Assembly (NCBI RefSeq): GCF_024623065.1
Contig: NZ_JANJZR010000016.1
Span: 1 to 64,000 of the forward strand
DNA: 64,000 bases
Direction of reading: 5' to 3'
From: Bacteroides acidifaciens
GTDB lineage: Bacteria > Bacteroidota > Bacteroidia > Bacteroidales > Bacteroidaceae
In this document: positions 38,884 through 50,143 of the stretch, in pieces
Numbering within the stretch: the first letter of the stretch is position 1
Layout of the letters: every line of letters starts with the position of its first letter
Translations under genes and position numbers: made by a program
The notes under the pieces: generated by a model
Told to the model about the DNA's origin: nothing
The model's input: the letters and a program-made list of their open reading frames with translations, nothing else
Database searches by the model: none

Positions 38884-39318
38884 TTATTTTACCGGAATCT
38901 TATCAATGCGGTTCTGATGGCGTCCACCTTCAAACTCTGTAGAGAAGAACTCTGTCAGAATCATGTCCGCTTCTTCAGTACTGATAAAACGTCCCGGCAT
39001 CACCAGAATATTGGCGTCATTGTGCTGACGGGCCAAGTGTGCGATTTCTGCGTTCCAGCAGAGTGCAGCACGAATTCCCTGATGCTTGTTCAACGTCATA
39101 TTGATTCCGTTTCCGCTGCCACAGATAGCGATACCGGGATAACATCCACCCGATTCCACTGCGAGGGCTAGCGGATGGGCATAGTCCGGATAGTCTACGC
39201 TTGCGGTAGAGTTTGTTCCGAAATCTTTGTATGCCCAGCCTTTTGCTTCCAACCAGCCGCGAACATATTCTTTCAGTTCAAAGCCGGCATGGTCGCATGC
39301 TAATCCGATTGTTTTCAT
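38884..39318 (-). CDS. rpiB: Ribose 5-phosphate isomerase B
   Basis: 'IGLACDHAGFELKEYVRGWLEAKG', 'GIAICGSGNGINMTLNKHQGIRAALC'. Confidence 0.94.
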   Translation of the reverse strand: MKTIGLACDHAGFELKEYVRGWLEAKGWAYKDFGTNSTASVDYPDYAHPLALAVESGGCYPGIAICGSGNGINMTLNKHQGIRAALCWNAEIAHLARQHNDANILVMPGRFISTEEADMILTEFFSTEFEGGRHQNRIDKIPVK

Positions 39319-41327
39319 TAGAGCATTGCTTTTACTTGGTTATATACGTTTTCGGCAGTGAATCCAAGTTTCTCGTCCAACACTTTGTAAGGAGCGGAGA
39401 AACCGAAAGATTCCAATCCCCAAACTTTACCGTAGCAACCTACCAGACCTTGAAGAGTGACAGGCAGGCCGGCAGTCATACCGAAGATTTTTGCGTCTGA
39501 CGGAAGAACAGCTTCCTGATATTCTTTCGGTTGGTTACGGAACAGACCTTCAGACGGAACAGATACAATGCGTACCTTCACGCCATCTTTACGAAGTAAC
39601 TCTGTGCCAGCTACCAATGTAGATACTTCAGAACCTGAAGCTACCAGGATAACATCCGGATTTTCATCGGAACCTGCTACGATATAAGCACCCTTAGCTG
39701 CTTGTTCGTAATCTGTTCCTGCCGGTAAATTGGCAATATTCTGACGAGAGAAGATCAGGCCTGTCGGAGTAGACATATTTTCCATAGCAAGTTTCCATGC
39801 AATAGTTGTCTCTTCTGCATCAGCCGGGCGAAGTACCAGCATAGAGTTGTGTCCCTTATGGTTTTTCAGTTTCTCCATCAAGCGGATTTGTGCTTCCTGT
39901 TCTACCGGTTCGTGAGTAGGACCGTCTTCACCTACGCGGAATGCGTCGTGTGTCCAGATGAATTTCACCGGTTGTTCCATCAAGGCAGCCATACGTACGG
40001 CTGGTTTCATATAGTCGGAGAATACGAAGAATGTACCGCAAGCAGCGATAACACCACCGTGGAGAGACATACCGATACAGATACAAGCCATTGACAATTC
40101 GGATACACCAGCCTGGAAGAATGCTCCGCTGAAATCACCTTTCTTGAAAGAATGAGTTTTTTTCAGGAAACCGTCAGTCTTGTCAGAGTTAGAAAGGTCG
40201 GCAGAAGCAACGATCATGTTTTCTACCTGTGTAGCAAGTGCGCCCAATACGGTTGCAGATGCAGCACGAGTAGCGCTACCTGCTTTCTGTTCGATAGCAG
40301 ACCAGTCTACTTTCGGAGCTTTGCCTGAGAAGAAGAGTTCTAGTTTTGCAGCCAGTTCCGGATTGGCTTTTGCCCATGCGGCTTTCACTGCGTATCTTTC
40401 AGCTACGATTTTCTTCAGTTCTTCTGTTCTTTTTGCATACAGTTCGGCTACTTCCGGGAAAATTACAAATGGGTTGGTTGGGTCACCGCCCAAGTTGTTG
40501 ATTGTATTTACATAAGCGTCGCCACCGAGCGGAGCACCGTGAGTAGCACAGTTGGCTTCATAGCTGCTGCCGTCTGCCTTGCGAGCGCCTTTACCCATTA
40601 CAGTCTTACCGATAATTAGTGTCGGGCGTTCCTTTTCCGCCTGTGCTTCCTTGATTGCCGCACGGATTTCGTCAGGATCGTTACCGTTTATGCTGATTAC
40701 TTTCCATCCCCATGCTTCATATTTCATGGCTGTGTCTTCAACGGTCACATCTTTTGTTTCAGTAGAAAGCTGAATGTCGTTGGAGTCATAGAACATAATC
40801 AGGTTGTCCAGTCCCAAAGCACCAGCAATACGTCCGGAACCTTGAGAAATTTCTTCCTGGATACCACCGTCGGAGATGTAAGCATAGATTGTCTGGTTCA
40901 TCACCTCGTCGAAACGGGCTTTCAAGAATTTGGCAGCAATAGCAGCACCTACAGCGAAAGTATGTCCCTGTCCCAGCGGACCGGAAGTATTTTCGATGCC
41001 ACGCATGATGTCCACTTCAGGGTGTCCCGGAGTAGGGCTTCCCCATTGACGGAATTCTTTCAGTTCGTCCAGCGTGAATTTTCCTGTCAATGCCAACGTA
41101 GAATAAAGCATTGGAGACATGTGTCCCGGGTCGAGGAAAAAGCGGTCACGTCCTTCCCAACGGGGATTCTCGGGGTCGTATACTAGAAACTCAGAAAAGA
41201 GTACATTTACAAAGTCAGCACCACCCATGGCGCCCCCCGGGTGACCGGAATTGGCTTTTTCAACCATTGAAGCAGCAAGAATACGGATATTATCCGCTGC
41301 ACGATTCATAAGTTTGTTATCGTTCAT
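39318..41327 (-). CDS. tkt: Transketolase
   Basis: 'ANSGHPGGAMGGADFVNVLFSEFLVYDPENPRWEGRDRFFLDPGHMSPMLYSTLAL', 'THDAFRVGEDGPTHEPVEQ'. Confidence 0.97.
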   Translation of the reverse strand: MNDNKLMNRAADNIRILAASMVEKANSGHPGGAMGGADFVNVLFSEFLVYDPENPRWEGRDRFFLDPGHMSPMLYSTLALTGKFTLDELKEFRQWGSPTPGHPEVDIMRGIENTSGPLGQGHTFAVGAAIAAKFLKARFDEVMNQTIYAYISDGGIQEEISQGSGRIAGALGLDNLIMFYDSNDIQLSTETKDVTVEDTAMKYEAWGWKVISINGNDPDEIRAAIKEAQAEKERPTLIIGKTVMGKGARKADGSSYEANCATHGAPLGGDAYVNTINNLGGDPTNPFVIFPEVAELYAKRTEELKKIVAERYAVKAAWAKANPELAAKLELFFSGKAPKVDWSAIEQKAGSATRAASATVLGALATQVENMIVASADLSNSDKTDGFLKKTHSFKKGDFSGAFFQAGVSELSMACICIGMSLHGGVIAACGTFFVFSDYMKPAVRMAALMEQPVKFIWTHDAFRVGEDGPTHEPVEQEAQIRLMEKLKNHKGHNSMLVLRPADAEETTIAWKLAMENMSTPTGLIFSRQNIANLPAGTDYEQAAKGAYIVAGSDENPDVILVASGSEVSTLVAGTELLRKDGVKVRIVSVPSEGLFRNQPKEYQEAVLPSDAKIFGMTAGLPVTLQGLVGCYGKVWGLESFGFSAPYKVLDEKLGFTAENVYNQVKAML

Positions 41328-41364
41328 ATCATTAAAATTTAATTGATTTCTGTCAGATTGCTGG

Positions 41365-41398
41365 CAAAGATAACTCTTTATGTGGATTTAACAATCCA
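41365..41398 (-). promoter_or_regulatory. Candidate internal promoter for tkt-rpiB with overlapping TGGATT-N4-AATCCA inverted repeat
   Basis: Minus -7 TATCTTTG (CAAAGATA 41365-41372); inverted repeat 41383-41398 across the -33 position. Confidence 0.6.
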
Positions 41399-41469
41399 AA
41401 AGTGCCATCTTTTTTATTACCATTTTAACACTCTTCTTGTTTGTAATACAATAAGTAACAGCCCTTGAA

Positions 41470-43014
41470 TTACTGTAACTCTAAAGTAACAATAGACTTA
41501 GCGGGAAGTTTTACCTTCATTGTACCTTTATTGATTTTTACCTCTTTGAAAGGTGCCGGTTTTACAATATCAGGATTCTCAAAAGAATTGTAATCGGTCA
41601 GTTTGGCTGAGGTCAGGATTTCTCCGACAGCTTTTTTCGATTTTGTATCCCCGAGGTTGACGGTTATTTCCTGTGCTTCGTCAGCGTTCACATTCGAGAG
41701 GGAAATATGGATAACTCCGTTTTTGTCTTTTGATGCGGTTGCGCTCACCATAGGCACAGTGCGGTTGTCGCGTACGTTCATCTTTTCACAGTTCAGCTCG
41801 ATTGGGAGATAAGTGGCATCTTGGTGTACTTTGTACATTTTGAAGACGTAATAAGTAGGAGTGAGCACCATCTCTTTGTCTTTTGTCAGAATCATGGATT
41901 GGAGTACGTTGACTATCTGTGCGATGTTTGCCATCTTCAGGCGGTCAGTGTATTTGTGGAATACGTCAAGGCTCAGAGAGGCAACGAAAGCGTCACGTAG
42001 TGTGTTTTGCTGATAAAGGTGTCCGCGGATAGTTCCCGGTTCTTCATCCCACCAGGTTCCCCATTCGTCAAGCAAGAGGGCGATTTTCTTGTCCTTATCA
42101 TATTTGTCCATGATGGCGCAATGTTTCTTTAGCACGTCTTCCACCTCAAGGCATTTGCCCATTGTCCAGTAATAATCGTCCTTATTGAACTGGGTTGCGG
42201 ATGTTTTACTGCCGCTCCATCCCGTTACTGTATAGTAGTGCAGGGAAAGACCTTCCATACGATGTCCTACGCGGTTCATCAATACATCTGTCCAGTTGTA
42301 ATCATAGTCACTGGCGCCACTGGCGATTTTGAACAGGCGGTTGCCGTCATAGTTACGGCAATAGGTGGAATAACGACGGTATAAATCTGCGTAATATTCC
42401 GGACGCATGCTGCCACCGCATCCCCAACTTTCATTACCTACACCGAGGTATTTTACTTTCCATGCCTTGTCACGACCGTTCTTGCGGCGGAGATTTGCCA
42501 TTGGAGAGTCACCGTCCGATGTCATGTATTCTACCCATTTGGCAAGTTCTTCCACCGTACCGCTACCTACATTTCCGCTTACGTAAGGTTCGCAGCCCAA
42601 CATTTCGCAGAGATTCAAAAACTCGTGGGTTCCGAAGCTGTTGTCTTCGATTGTTCCGCCCCAGTTATTGTTAACCATCTTCGGACGGTTTTCTTTCGGA
42701 CCAATGCCGTCCATCCAGTGGTATTCATCGGCAAAGCATCCGCCCGGCCAGCGAAGAACGGGAACGGACAAGTCTTTCAGTGCATTGAATACATCTGTGC
42801 GATATCCTTTGATATTAGGAATATCCGAGTTTTCGCCTACCCAAAGACCACCATAGATGCATGAACCTAGGTGTTCGGCAAACTGGCCGTAGATTTCTTT
42901 CGGGATGATTTCTTTGCCTTGATCGGCGTGTACGGTGATGGTAGCACTCTTTTGTGCAGAAAGAGATACCGATGCTGCCAGAAAGACCGTGCTGGCTAAT
43001 AGTTTTGCTTTCAT
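41470..43014 (-). CDS. GH51 alpha-L-arabinofuranosidase
   Basis: 'IYGQFAEHLGSCIYGGLWVGENSDIPN...LRWPGGCFADEYHWMDGIGP', 'YLGVGNESWGCGG', 'LLLDEWGTWWDEEPG'. Confidence 0.95.
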   Translation of the reverse strand: MKAKLLASTVFLAASVSLSAQKSATITVHADQGKEIIPKEIYGQFAEHLGSCIYGGLWVGENSDIPNIKGYRTDVFNALKDLSVPVLRWPGGCFADEYHWMDGIGPKENRPKMVNNNWGGTIEDNSFGTHEFLNLCEMLGCEPYVSGNVGSGTVEELAKWVEYMTSDGDSPMANLRRKNGRDKAWKVKYLGVGNESWGCGGSMRPEYYADLYRRYSTYCRNYDGNRLFKIASGASDYDYNWTDVLMNRVGHRMEGLSLHYYTVTGWSGSKTSATQFNKDDYYWTMGKCLEVEDVLKKHCAIMDKYDKDKKIALLLDEWGTWWDEEPGTIRGHLYQQNTLRDAFVASLSLDVFHKYTDRLKMANIAQIVNVLQSMILTKDKEMVLTPTYYVFKMYKVHQDATYLPIELNCEKMNVRDNRTVPMVSATASKDKNGVIHISLSNVNADEAQEITVNLGDTKSKKAVGEILTSAKLTDYNSFENPDIVKPAPFKEVKINKGTMKVKLPAKSIVTLELQ

Positions 43015-43074
43015 AAATGGTATTTGTTTAAATGATTATATAGATGTTTGATTTACAGTGATGATAAACGTTGA

Positions 43075-45453
43075 TTATTTGAGCAGGCGTACCTCATAAA
43101 TGGCAGGCGTCCACTCTGTTCCGTCAGGGGTGAAGCGTATCGGGCAACTTCCGGATTTCAGTTTTTGTGGCAGAAGCCAGGAGAGGGTAATAAATCCGTC
43201 TTTATCCGCTTCGCTTATGGTAGGATTGACTGCCAGTTTATTATTATTCAATAGAATGGCTACTTTGTTACGGTCATTCTTCTGTATGGTAATTCTAATC
43301 CGGCCTGCTTCTTCTTTTACTTTCAGGTTATAGCTGAACCAACCTTTGGCACGGCGGAAATGGCGGTCTTTATTTGTACCGGTTTCTGCTTGTTCGTATT
43401 GGATTCCGTGGTCGGATTCCGGTTGCTGTTCACCGGGGAAAATCAGGTCGACGGTTTGGTTTGCTAATTCTGTTGCTTTTCTTTCGGCTGTTGCCATTTC
43501 TTTCTGGATGATTTTGAATTGTTCTTCGTTTGCCTGACGGAAGTAAATAGCGTATCGGGCATTGTGCAAACGGAAGAACGGGATAAGTTCCAATGTTTTG
43601 TTTTGTGCAGGATATACGTTCCCGTCGAAGGTGAATATTAACTGGTTATCGTCCTTTTTGTGAAGGGAATTACGGATTGATTCGGGATTTCCAATCAACA
43701 TCGGCACTTCCTGCAAAGGAATTTGTTTGCCATGGGCGATATGTCCGCCACGGCTGTCGTCTGCGTACAAACCGTCGAGATGTCCGGTGCCCGTAGAAGC
43801 CGCAAGGACGATAGGACCGTATAAGAAAGCGTAATAGTCTTTCTTGTCAGGTATCTGCTCAAGGCTGACTTTCATTGGAAGATTAAAGGTAATTACATCT
43901 CCTTTTTTCCATTTACGGTGGAGAGTCAGATAATTGCTGTTTTCTTCGACGATAGACGCTTCGTTTTTACCATTGATTTTCACATTGTATTCTTTACTGT
44001 GTCCAGTCCATTGAGGTTGGCGTATTTTCAAGGTGATCCCTTTCTTCGGTGCTTTATCAATGCGTAATGTCACTTTTCCGTCATCGGGGAAACGGGTTTC
44101 TTGTGTCAAAGTAACTCCCTTTTCTTTCCAGGTCAGTTGTGACGGGATGAATAGGTTGACATATAGCGTATCTTTTTGATGCGCATAAATAAATTCACCG
44201 TACTTGGTGTGATTTTCCAGTCCTGAACCGACGCAGCACCACATGGATGTCTCCGGTTGTGAGTAAACCCGGTAATGTCCGGGACGCATGGGGGTGAAAT
44301 AGACAAAACCACCTTTCTCCGGTTCTTGTGACGCTAAAATATGATTATAGAGTGCACGCTCGTAATAGTCGGCGAAATTCGTTTCGGGAGAATCCTGATA
44401 AAGCATTTTGGTAAGCCGGAGCATATTGTAGGTATTGCAAGTCTCCGGTCCTTGAACATCGTTCAGCATGGACGTGAAGTTATCCGACGGATGGAAGTGC
44501 TCGCGTACACTATTTCCACCGATACAGACAGAACGGTGATTGACTACCGTGTTCCAGAAAAAACGGGCGGCATGATCCCACTCTGCAGCATGATTCCAGT
44601 TCTTGTCGTCTTGTGAAAGTTCAGCTATCCGTTTGTACCCGATGACTTTCGGTATTTGTGTGTTGGCGTGCATGCCTGTCAGTTTGTCTTCCTCTTTGAT
44701 AAGCGGATCTAAGATAAACTTGTGAGAGAAACGGCGTGCTAGTTCCAGATACTTCTTGTCGCCTGTGATTTCGGCCACATCGGCGAAAGTCTCGTTTAAT
44801 CCGCCATGTTCGCTACGAAGCATATCTTGTATTTGTTCATCGCTCAAGTCGGAAGTAATGTCAATCATCCAGTCGGTAAAATCAACCAGCATTTGTCGAG
44901 CGAGGTCGCTTCCTGCATAAAGATAAGCGTCCCGCAGTCCGGCATAAGTCTTGTGTATGTTGTAGAGAGGTACCCATTTGCCGTTAAGGTCGAAACCACC
45001 GGCACGGATATTTCCAGCTTTAATATCTTTCCATAGTTGGAGGCTGTTCGGCGTGCCGCCGATAAATCCTGTGCCGACAGCTTGCTGTGCGCGGTGAAGT
45101 TCGTTCAACATATAGTTGAGACGGTTGTAGACAGCAGTGTCTCCGGTCGCGGCATACATCATGGAGAGGGCGGATAAATAATGTCCGCCAATGTGCCCAT
45201 CCAGTCCTGTGTTTTCCCAATTGGTGTAGCTCGGAGCTTTGGGAGTCAATCCTGCTTCACGGAGGAAAGGGGCGAGCAGGCGGTCGGGATTCATTGATAA
45301 TATATAATGTAAATCAGTCTGTTGGGCTTGCAGAAAAGGACTGTTCAGCAGTTTTACATCTTGTAGGGGAAAGTACGAAACTTGTTGCCGGTTTTGTGCT
45401 TTTCCCAATGAAACGGATAGAAGAAGGGCAAGTATGAACGAGGTGGTTTTCAT
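43075..45453 (-). CDS. GH127-type beta-L-arabinofuranosidase (DUF1680)
   Basis: 'GLDGHIGGHYLSALSMMYAATGD', 'EHGGLNETFADVAEITGDKKYLELARRF', 'ETCNTYNMLRLTKMLYQ', 'MWCCVGSGLENHTKYGEFIY'; start moved to MKTTSFILALLLSVS. Confidence 0.92.
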   Translation of the reverse strand: MKTTSFILALLLSVSLGKAQNRQQVSYFPLQDVKLLNSPFLQAQQTDLHYILSMNPDRLLAPFLREAGLTPKAPSYTNWENTGLDGHIGGHYLSALSMMYAATGDTAVYNRLNYMLNELHRAQQAVGTGFIGGTPNSLQLWKDIKAGNIRAGGFDLNGKWVPLYNIHKTYAGLRDAYLYAGSDLARQMLVDFTDWMIDITSDLSDEQIQDMLRSEHGGLNETFADVAEITGDKKYLELARRFSHKFILDPLIKEEDKLTGMHANTQIPKVIGYKRIAELSQDDKNWNHAAEWDHAARFFWNTVVNHRSVCIGGNSVREHFHPSDNFTSMLNDVQGPETCNTYNMLRLTKMLYQDSPETNFADYYERALYNHILASQEPEKGGFVYFTPMRPGHYRVYSQPETSMWCCVGSGLENHTKYGEFIYAHQKDTLYVNLFIPSQLTWKEKGVTLTQETRFPDDGKVTLRIDKAPKKGITLKIRQPQWTGHSKEYNVKINGKNEASIVEENSNYLTLHRKWKKGDVITFNLPMKVSLEQIPDKKDYYAFLYGPIVLAASTGTGHLDGLYADDSRGGHIAHGKQIPLQEVPMLIGNPESIRNSLHKKDDNQLIFTFDGNVYPAQNKTLELIPFFRLHNARYAIYFRQANEEQFKIIQKEMATAERKATELANQTVDLIFPGEQQPESDHGIQYEQAETGTNKDRHFRRAKGWFSYNLKVKEEAGRIRITIQKNDRNKVAILLNNNKLAVNPTISEADKDGFITLSWLLPQKLKSGSCPIRFTPDGTEWTPAIYEVRLLK

Positions 45454-45470
45454 GATGGTAGATTTCCCCT

Positions 45471-45497
45471 TATCCCTCTCCAAACGGAGAGGGGATA
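45471..45497 (-). other. Intercistronic hairpin between araB and GH127
   Basis: TATCCCTCTCC / GGAGAGGGGATA stem with short loop just upstream of the re-assigned GH127 start. Confidence 0.6.
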
Positions 45498-45563
45498 GGG
45501 ATAGTTTATGTTAATACTTAAAATGATGATTGAGAAAGAAGCGAATAAGCCTCGTGATGTGGC

Positions 45564-47162
45564 TTATTTGAATTTAGCTGCCGCTTCCTCAATAGGCAAT
45601 CCAGCCTTGTAGTTTTCAATGTATGCATTAAAACCGGCTACATCTTCGGGTACGGGAGATATTTCGACACCGGCGTCACCTACAAATACATTTTCGTCCA
45701 GGAAATCGGCAAGGGATTGTTTTTTTTCATTGTTCACGAGGTAAGAGCCTAACAGGGCAATCCCCCAGGCACCACCTTCACCGGCTGTTTCCATTACGGA
45801 AATAGGTGAGTTGATGGCTGCTGCAAGCACTCTCTGGCCTACTCCTTTGGTCTTGAATAATCCGCCGTGTCCTGTAATTCTGTCAACTTTGACTTTCTCT
45901 TCGTTGAATAGAATGTCGTTGCCAATCTTGAGCACTCCTACAGAAGCATACAAGTGAGTCCGCATAAAGTTTGCCAGGCTGAACTTATCATTTGCCGAGC
46001 GTACGAATAGCGGTCTTCCGTCAGCAATACCCGTTACAGGTTCGCCGGAGATGTAATTGTAGGAGAGAAGACCACCGCAGTCGGCATCACCTGTGAGGGC
46101 AATATTGTAGAGCTTGCTGTAAATTTCATCCATATTTACAGGGATGCCCAAAAGTTCCTGGTATTCTTTGAACAGGTTAACCCACGCATTGAGGTCGGAC
46201 GTACAGTTATTGCAATGTACCATAGCTACAGGACTTCCGTCAGGAGTCGTAACCATGTCAATCATCTCGTATGGCTTCGATAATTCTTTCTCCAATACAA
46301 TCATAGAGAATGAGGAAGTACCTGCCGATACGTTTCCTGTACGCTGCTTGACGGCATTGGTTGCAACCATGCCAGTTCCTGCGTCTCCTTCCGGCGGACA
46401 AACCGGTATTCCTGCCTTCAAATGACCCGATGCATCGAGCATTTTACTTCCTTCCGGAGTGAGGACACCGGCATTTTCACCTGCCGACAATACTTTAGGC
46501 AGAATATCTTCCAGCTTCCAGCTATATTCTTTCGGAGCAATCAGATTATCGAACTTAGCCACCATTTCAGCCGAATAGTTATGGGTTGTCGGATCGATAG
46601 GGAGCATACCCGATGCGTCACCGATACCCAATACCTTTTCGCCAGTTAGCTGCCAATGCACATAACCTGCAAGGGTTGTCAGGAATTTGATGTCTTTGAC
46701 ATGTGCTTCATTGTCCAGGATAGCCTGATACAAATGTGAAATGCTCCATCTCAGAGGAATGTTGTAGACAAATAGTTCGGACAAGGCTGCCGCTGCTCGA
46801 CCTGTATTAGTGTTTCTCCAAGTACGGAATGGCACGAGTATTTCTTCTTTTTCATTAAACGGCATATAACCGTGCATCATGGCACTGACACCGATAGCTG
46901 CCAGGTTCTCGATTTCCACGTCACCGTATAAGTTCTTAATATTGGAACGAAGGTCGGCATAGCAATCTTGCAAACCTGACCAGATGGCTTCAATGCTATA
47001 AGTCCAAAGCCCGTCTACCAACTGGTTCTCCCATGTGTGGCTGCCTTGAGCGATTGGTTTGTTTTCCTGGTCAATCAAAACTGCTTTTATTCGCGTTGAA
47101 CCGAGTTCTATACCCAGAATGGCTTTGCCTGTCTCGATTGTTGATTTTGCATCTAATTTCAT
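45564..47162 (-). CDS. FGGY-family ribulokinase
   Basis: '[34 protein letters not shown]', '[27 protein letters not shown]'; located in araA/araD operon. Confidence 0.88.
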   Translation of the reverse strand: MKLDAKSTIETGKAILGIELGSTRIKAVLIDQENKPIAQGSHTWENQLVDGLWTYSIEAIWSGLQDCYADLRSNIKNLYGDVEIENLAAIGVSAMMHGYMPFNEKEEILVPFRTWRNTNTGRAAAALSELFVYNIPLRWSISHLYQAILDNEAHVKDIKFLTTLAGYVHWQLTGEKVLGIGDASGMLPIDPTTHNYSAEMVAKFDNLIAPKEYSWKLEDILPKVLSAGENAGVLTPEGSKMLDASGHLKAGIPVCPPEGDAGTGMVATNAVKQRTGNVSAGTSSFSMIVLEKELSKPYEMIDMVTTPDGSPVAMVHCNNCTSDLNAWVNLFKEYQELLGIPVNMDEIYSKLYNIALTGDADCGGLLSYNYISGEPVTGIADGRPLFVRSANDKFSLANFMRTHLYASVGVLKIGNDILFNEEKVKVDRITGHGGLFKTKGVGQRVLAAAINSPISVMETAGEGGAWGIALLGSYLVNNEKKQSLADFLDENVFVGDAGVEISPVPEDVAGFNAYIENYKAGLPIEEAAAKFK

Positions 47163-47184
47163 GTTGAAATCAATATTTTAAGGT

Positions 47185-48723
47185 TTAGCAAAGCGCCTTA
47201 TTCAGCATGTAATACACCTCGTTCATGCGCAGTTCTTTCTTGAAGCAACTGATAGTAGTATCTTTGTTGATATGTACCATTTCGATGCCTGCAATTTCCG
47301 CATAATCTTCCCAGTATTCGGCTGTCAGGTCGTAAGAGAAGCAAGAGTGGTGAGTACCACCTGCCAGAATCCATGCACCTGCACCTACTTCAAGGTTAGG
47401 CATCGGAATCCAAAGAGCGGAAGCAACCGGCAACTTAGGCAGCGGTTTCGGCTCAATACATTCTACGTCGTTTACAATCAGACGGAAACGGTTGCCCATA
47501 TCTACTATCGTAGCGGTGCAGCCTGTACCTACTTTTGAGGTAAATACAAGACGTGCAGTCTGGCTCTTACGAATACCAATACCGAGGAAGTGTACTTCCA
47601 GACGAGGTTTGTTGGCAGCGATAAGCGGGCAGATTTCCAACATGTGTGATTGCAGGATAGAACTGTTGGCGCCGTCGAAGTTCAGTGTATAATCTTCAAG
47701 GAATGAGCAGCCTTTCGGAAGTCCTTGGTTCATTACCCATACAGTACGGTAAAGAGCGGCTGATTTCCAGTCGCCTTCGGCACCGAATCCGTAGCCTTCC
47801 GCCATCAGGCGTTGGGAAGCTAATCCCGGAATCTGGTCAAAACCATTGTGTTCGATGTCGCCCAAATCGTCGAAGTTGGTAGTGAATCCTTTAGCGCCTT
47901 TAGCTTTCAGAATGGCACGGATGGCAAGTTCTGCTTTAGCGGCATTCCATACTTTCTGATAAGCTTCGGTCGATTTGTCTTCTAAAGAAGCATCGTGATC
48001 GTATTCCTGGAAGTAGGTAGCTACCAATGTATCTACATCTTCATTCTTGATTTCTTTGTGATATTCCATCAGTTCGCTTACCGGACAGTAGTCTACGTGA
48101 TAACCCATGCGTTGTTCAGCTTCCACTTTGTCACCATCGGTTACGGCTACATTGTTCATCTGGTCACCAAAGCGGATAATCAGCATATCCTGAGAATCTG
48201 CCCAACCAGCGCAAACGCGCATCCAAACGGCAATCTTATGCTGTGTTTCTTCTTCTTTCCAGTAACCTACCACTACTTTGCGGCGGATACGCATACGGGT
48301 ACAGATGTGTCCGAATTCACGGTCGCCGTGGGCAGACTGGTTAAGGTTCATGAAATCCATGTCCATTGTATCCCAGGGGATTTCCTTGTTGAACTGAGTG
48401 TGCAGGTGCAGCAACGGTTTCTTCAGTTGTTGCAAGCCATGAATCCACATTTTGGCAGGAGAGAAAGTATGCATCCAAGTGATGACACCGATACATTTAT
48501 CATCGTTATTTGCAGCTTTGAAAACAGTTTCCACCTCTTTGGAAGAGTTTGCCGTTCCTTTATATACCACTTTTACAGGAAGTTTGCCGGATTCATTCAG
48601 TCCGTTTACCATTTCATTAGAGTGTGCGTCTACTGCGATTACTGCGTCACCTCCGTACAAGAGCTGTGCTCCTGTTACGAACCATACTTCATATTGGTCA
48701 AATGCGTTCATATCTTTATTCAA
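47185..48723 (-). CDS. araA: L-arabinose isomerase
   Basis: 'YEVWFVTGAQLLYGGDAVIAVDAHSNEMVNGLN', 'GVITWMHTFSPAKMWIHGL', 'LHTQFNKEIPWDTMDMDFMNLNQSAHGDREFG'. Confidence 0.97.
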   Translation of the reverse strand: MNKDMNAFDQYEVWFVTGAQLLYGGDAVIAVDAHSNEMVNGLNESGKLPVKVVYKGTANSSKEVETVFKAANNDDKCIGVITWMHTFSPAKMWIHGLQQLKKPLLHLHTQFNKEIPWDTMDMDFMNLNQSAHGDREFGHICTRMRIRRKVVVGYWKEEETQHKIAVWMRVCAGWADSQDMLIIRFGDQMNNVAVTDGDKVEAEQRMGYHVDYCPVSELMEYHKEIKNEDVDTLVATYFQEYDHDASLEDKSTEAYQKVWNAAKAELAIRAILKAKGAKGFTTNFDDLGDIEHNGFDQIPGLASQRLMAEGYGFGAEGDWKSAALYRTVWVMNQGLPKGCSFLEDYTLNFDGANSSILQSHMLEICPLIAANKPRLEVHFLGIGIRKSQTARLVFTSKVGTGCTATIVDMGNRFRLIVNDVECIEPKPLPKLPVASALWIPMPNLEVGAGAWILAGGTHHSCFSYDLTAEYWEDYAEIAGIEMVHINKDTTISCFKKELRMNEVYYMLNKALC

Positions 48724-48748
48724 TTTTAAGTTGTTAATCTTTCATTAT

Positions 48749-49432
48749 TTATTGTCCGTAATAAGCGTTCGGACCATGTTTGCGGCTGAAATGTTTTTCC
48801 ACCAGCAGCGGGTTCATTGTCAAGTTCGGATTGACGGCATAAGCAATGCTTGCCATCTTGGCTACCTGCTCCATCACTACAGCATTGTGCACTGCATCAT
48901 GGGCGTCTTTCCCCCAGGAGAAAGGACCGTGGTTCTTCACCAGAACTCCCGGCGTATGTACGGGATTCAATCCTTCGAAACGTTTCACAATCACATTTCC
49001 GGTTTCTAGTTCGTAGGCACCCTTCACTTCCGCTTCCGTCATGTCTGCCGTGCAGGGGATGGCGTCATGGAAATAATCAGCATGGGTCGTTCCGATATTC
49101 GGAATGTCACAACCGGCCTGTGCCCAAGCTGTCGCATAAGTAGAGTGGGTGTGTACCACTCCGCCGATTTCCGGGAATGCTTTGTAGAGTACTACATGAG
49201 TGGGAGTATCTGAGGAAGGCTTCAGCCGTCCTTCGACGACTTTGCCTTCTAAATCCACTACTACCATATCTTCTGCTTTCATATCATCATAACTTACACC
49301 ACTGGGCTTGATTACTACCAGCCCGCTTTCACGGTCGATGGCAGAAACATTTCCCCAGGTAAAGATGACTAATCCATGCTTTACCAATTCGAGGTTGGCA
49401 TGAAACACTTTTTCTTTCAGTTCTTCCAGCAT
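48749..49432 (-). CDS. araD: L-ribulose-5-phosphate 4-epimerase
   Basis: '[33 protein letters not shown]', '[34 protein letters not shown]', '[24 protein letters not shown]'. Confidence 0.97.
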   Translation of the reverse strand: MLEELKEKVFHANLELVKHGLVIFTWGNVSAIDRESGLVVIKPSGVSYDDMKAEDMVVVDLEGKVVEGRLKPSSDTPTHVVLYKAFPEIGGVVHTHSTYATAWAQAGCDIPNIGTTHADYFHDAIPCTADMTEAEVKGAYELETGNVIVKRFEGLNPVHTPGVLVKNHGPFSWGKDAHDAVHNAVVMEQVAKMASIAYAVNPNLTMNPLLVEKHFSRKHGPNAYYGQ

Positions 49433-49437
49433 ATTGA

Positions 49438-50115
49438 TTATAATTTAAATTTCGGGTCTTTGTGGTAAACTTTGCTGTTAAACTTATACAAGGCTGCACC
49501 GCGCTTGGACCCCAGTTTATCTATTTTGTCCGTCTTTTCTACATAGTCCATTCCTGCAACACGCTTGCGGAAATTCCGCTTGTCCATTTCCTCACCGTAG
49601 ATGGCTTCATATAGGCTTTGCAATTGGGACAAAGTGAAGAGCTTCGGCAATAAATTGAAACCGATTGGCTCGGAAGATGCTTTCTGTTTCATTAACTCCC
49701 GTGCTTGTGCCACCATTTCGGGATGGTCGAAAATCAGTTGGGGGAGTTCATTGATATTCACCCAGTAAGCATTGTGTTTCTTTACCAGTTTCCGGTCGTA
49801 TTCATTGATGTTGATGAGCGCATAGTATGCAACGGAGATTACCCGTTCTCCCGGGTCGCGGTCAACTGCCCCGAAGGTTCCCACCTGTTCCATATACACG
49901 TTTTCCAATCCTGTAAGCTCCGCTAGTACACGTTTGGCAGCATCGTCCACGCTTTCATTGTTTTGCACGAACCCTCCCATCAATGACCATTCACCCATTG
50001 CCGGTTCAAAATTTCTTTTCAACAACAGCAGGTTTAATTCGCCTTCGTTAAAACCGAAGATAATACAGTCGATACCAAGATAGAAGGTAGGATTCGAGCT
50101 ATAATAGCTATTCAT
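49438..50115 (-). CDS. araR: NUDIX-family transcriptional regulator, AraR-type
   Basis: NUDIX fold '[36 protein letters not shown]' plus C-terminal winged-helix-like region; embedded in arabinose operon. Confidence 0.85.
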   Translation of the reverse strand: MNSYYSSNPTFYLGIDCIIFGFNEGELNLLLLKRNFEPAMGEWSLMGGFVQNNESVDDAAKRVLAELTGLENVYMEQVGTFGAVDRDPGERVISVAYYALININEYDRKLVKKHNAYWVNINELPQLIFDHPEMVAQARELMKQKASSEPIGFNLLPKLFTLSQLQSLYEAIYGEEMDKRNFRKRVAGMDYVEKTDKIDKLGSKRGAALYKFNSKVYHKDPKFKL

Positions 50116-50143
50116 TATTTTGTTAATATGAGTTTCTATTTAA

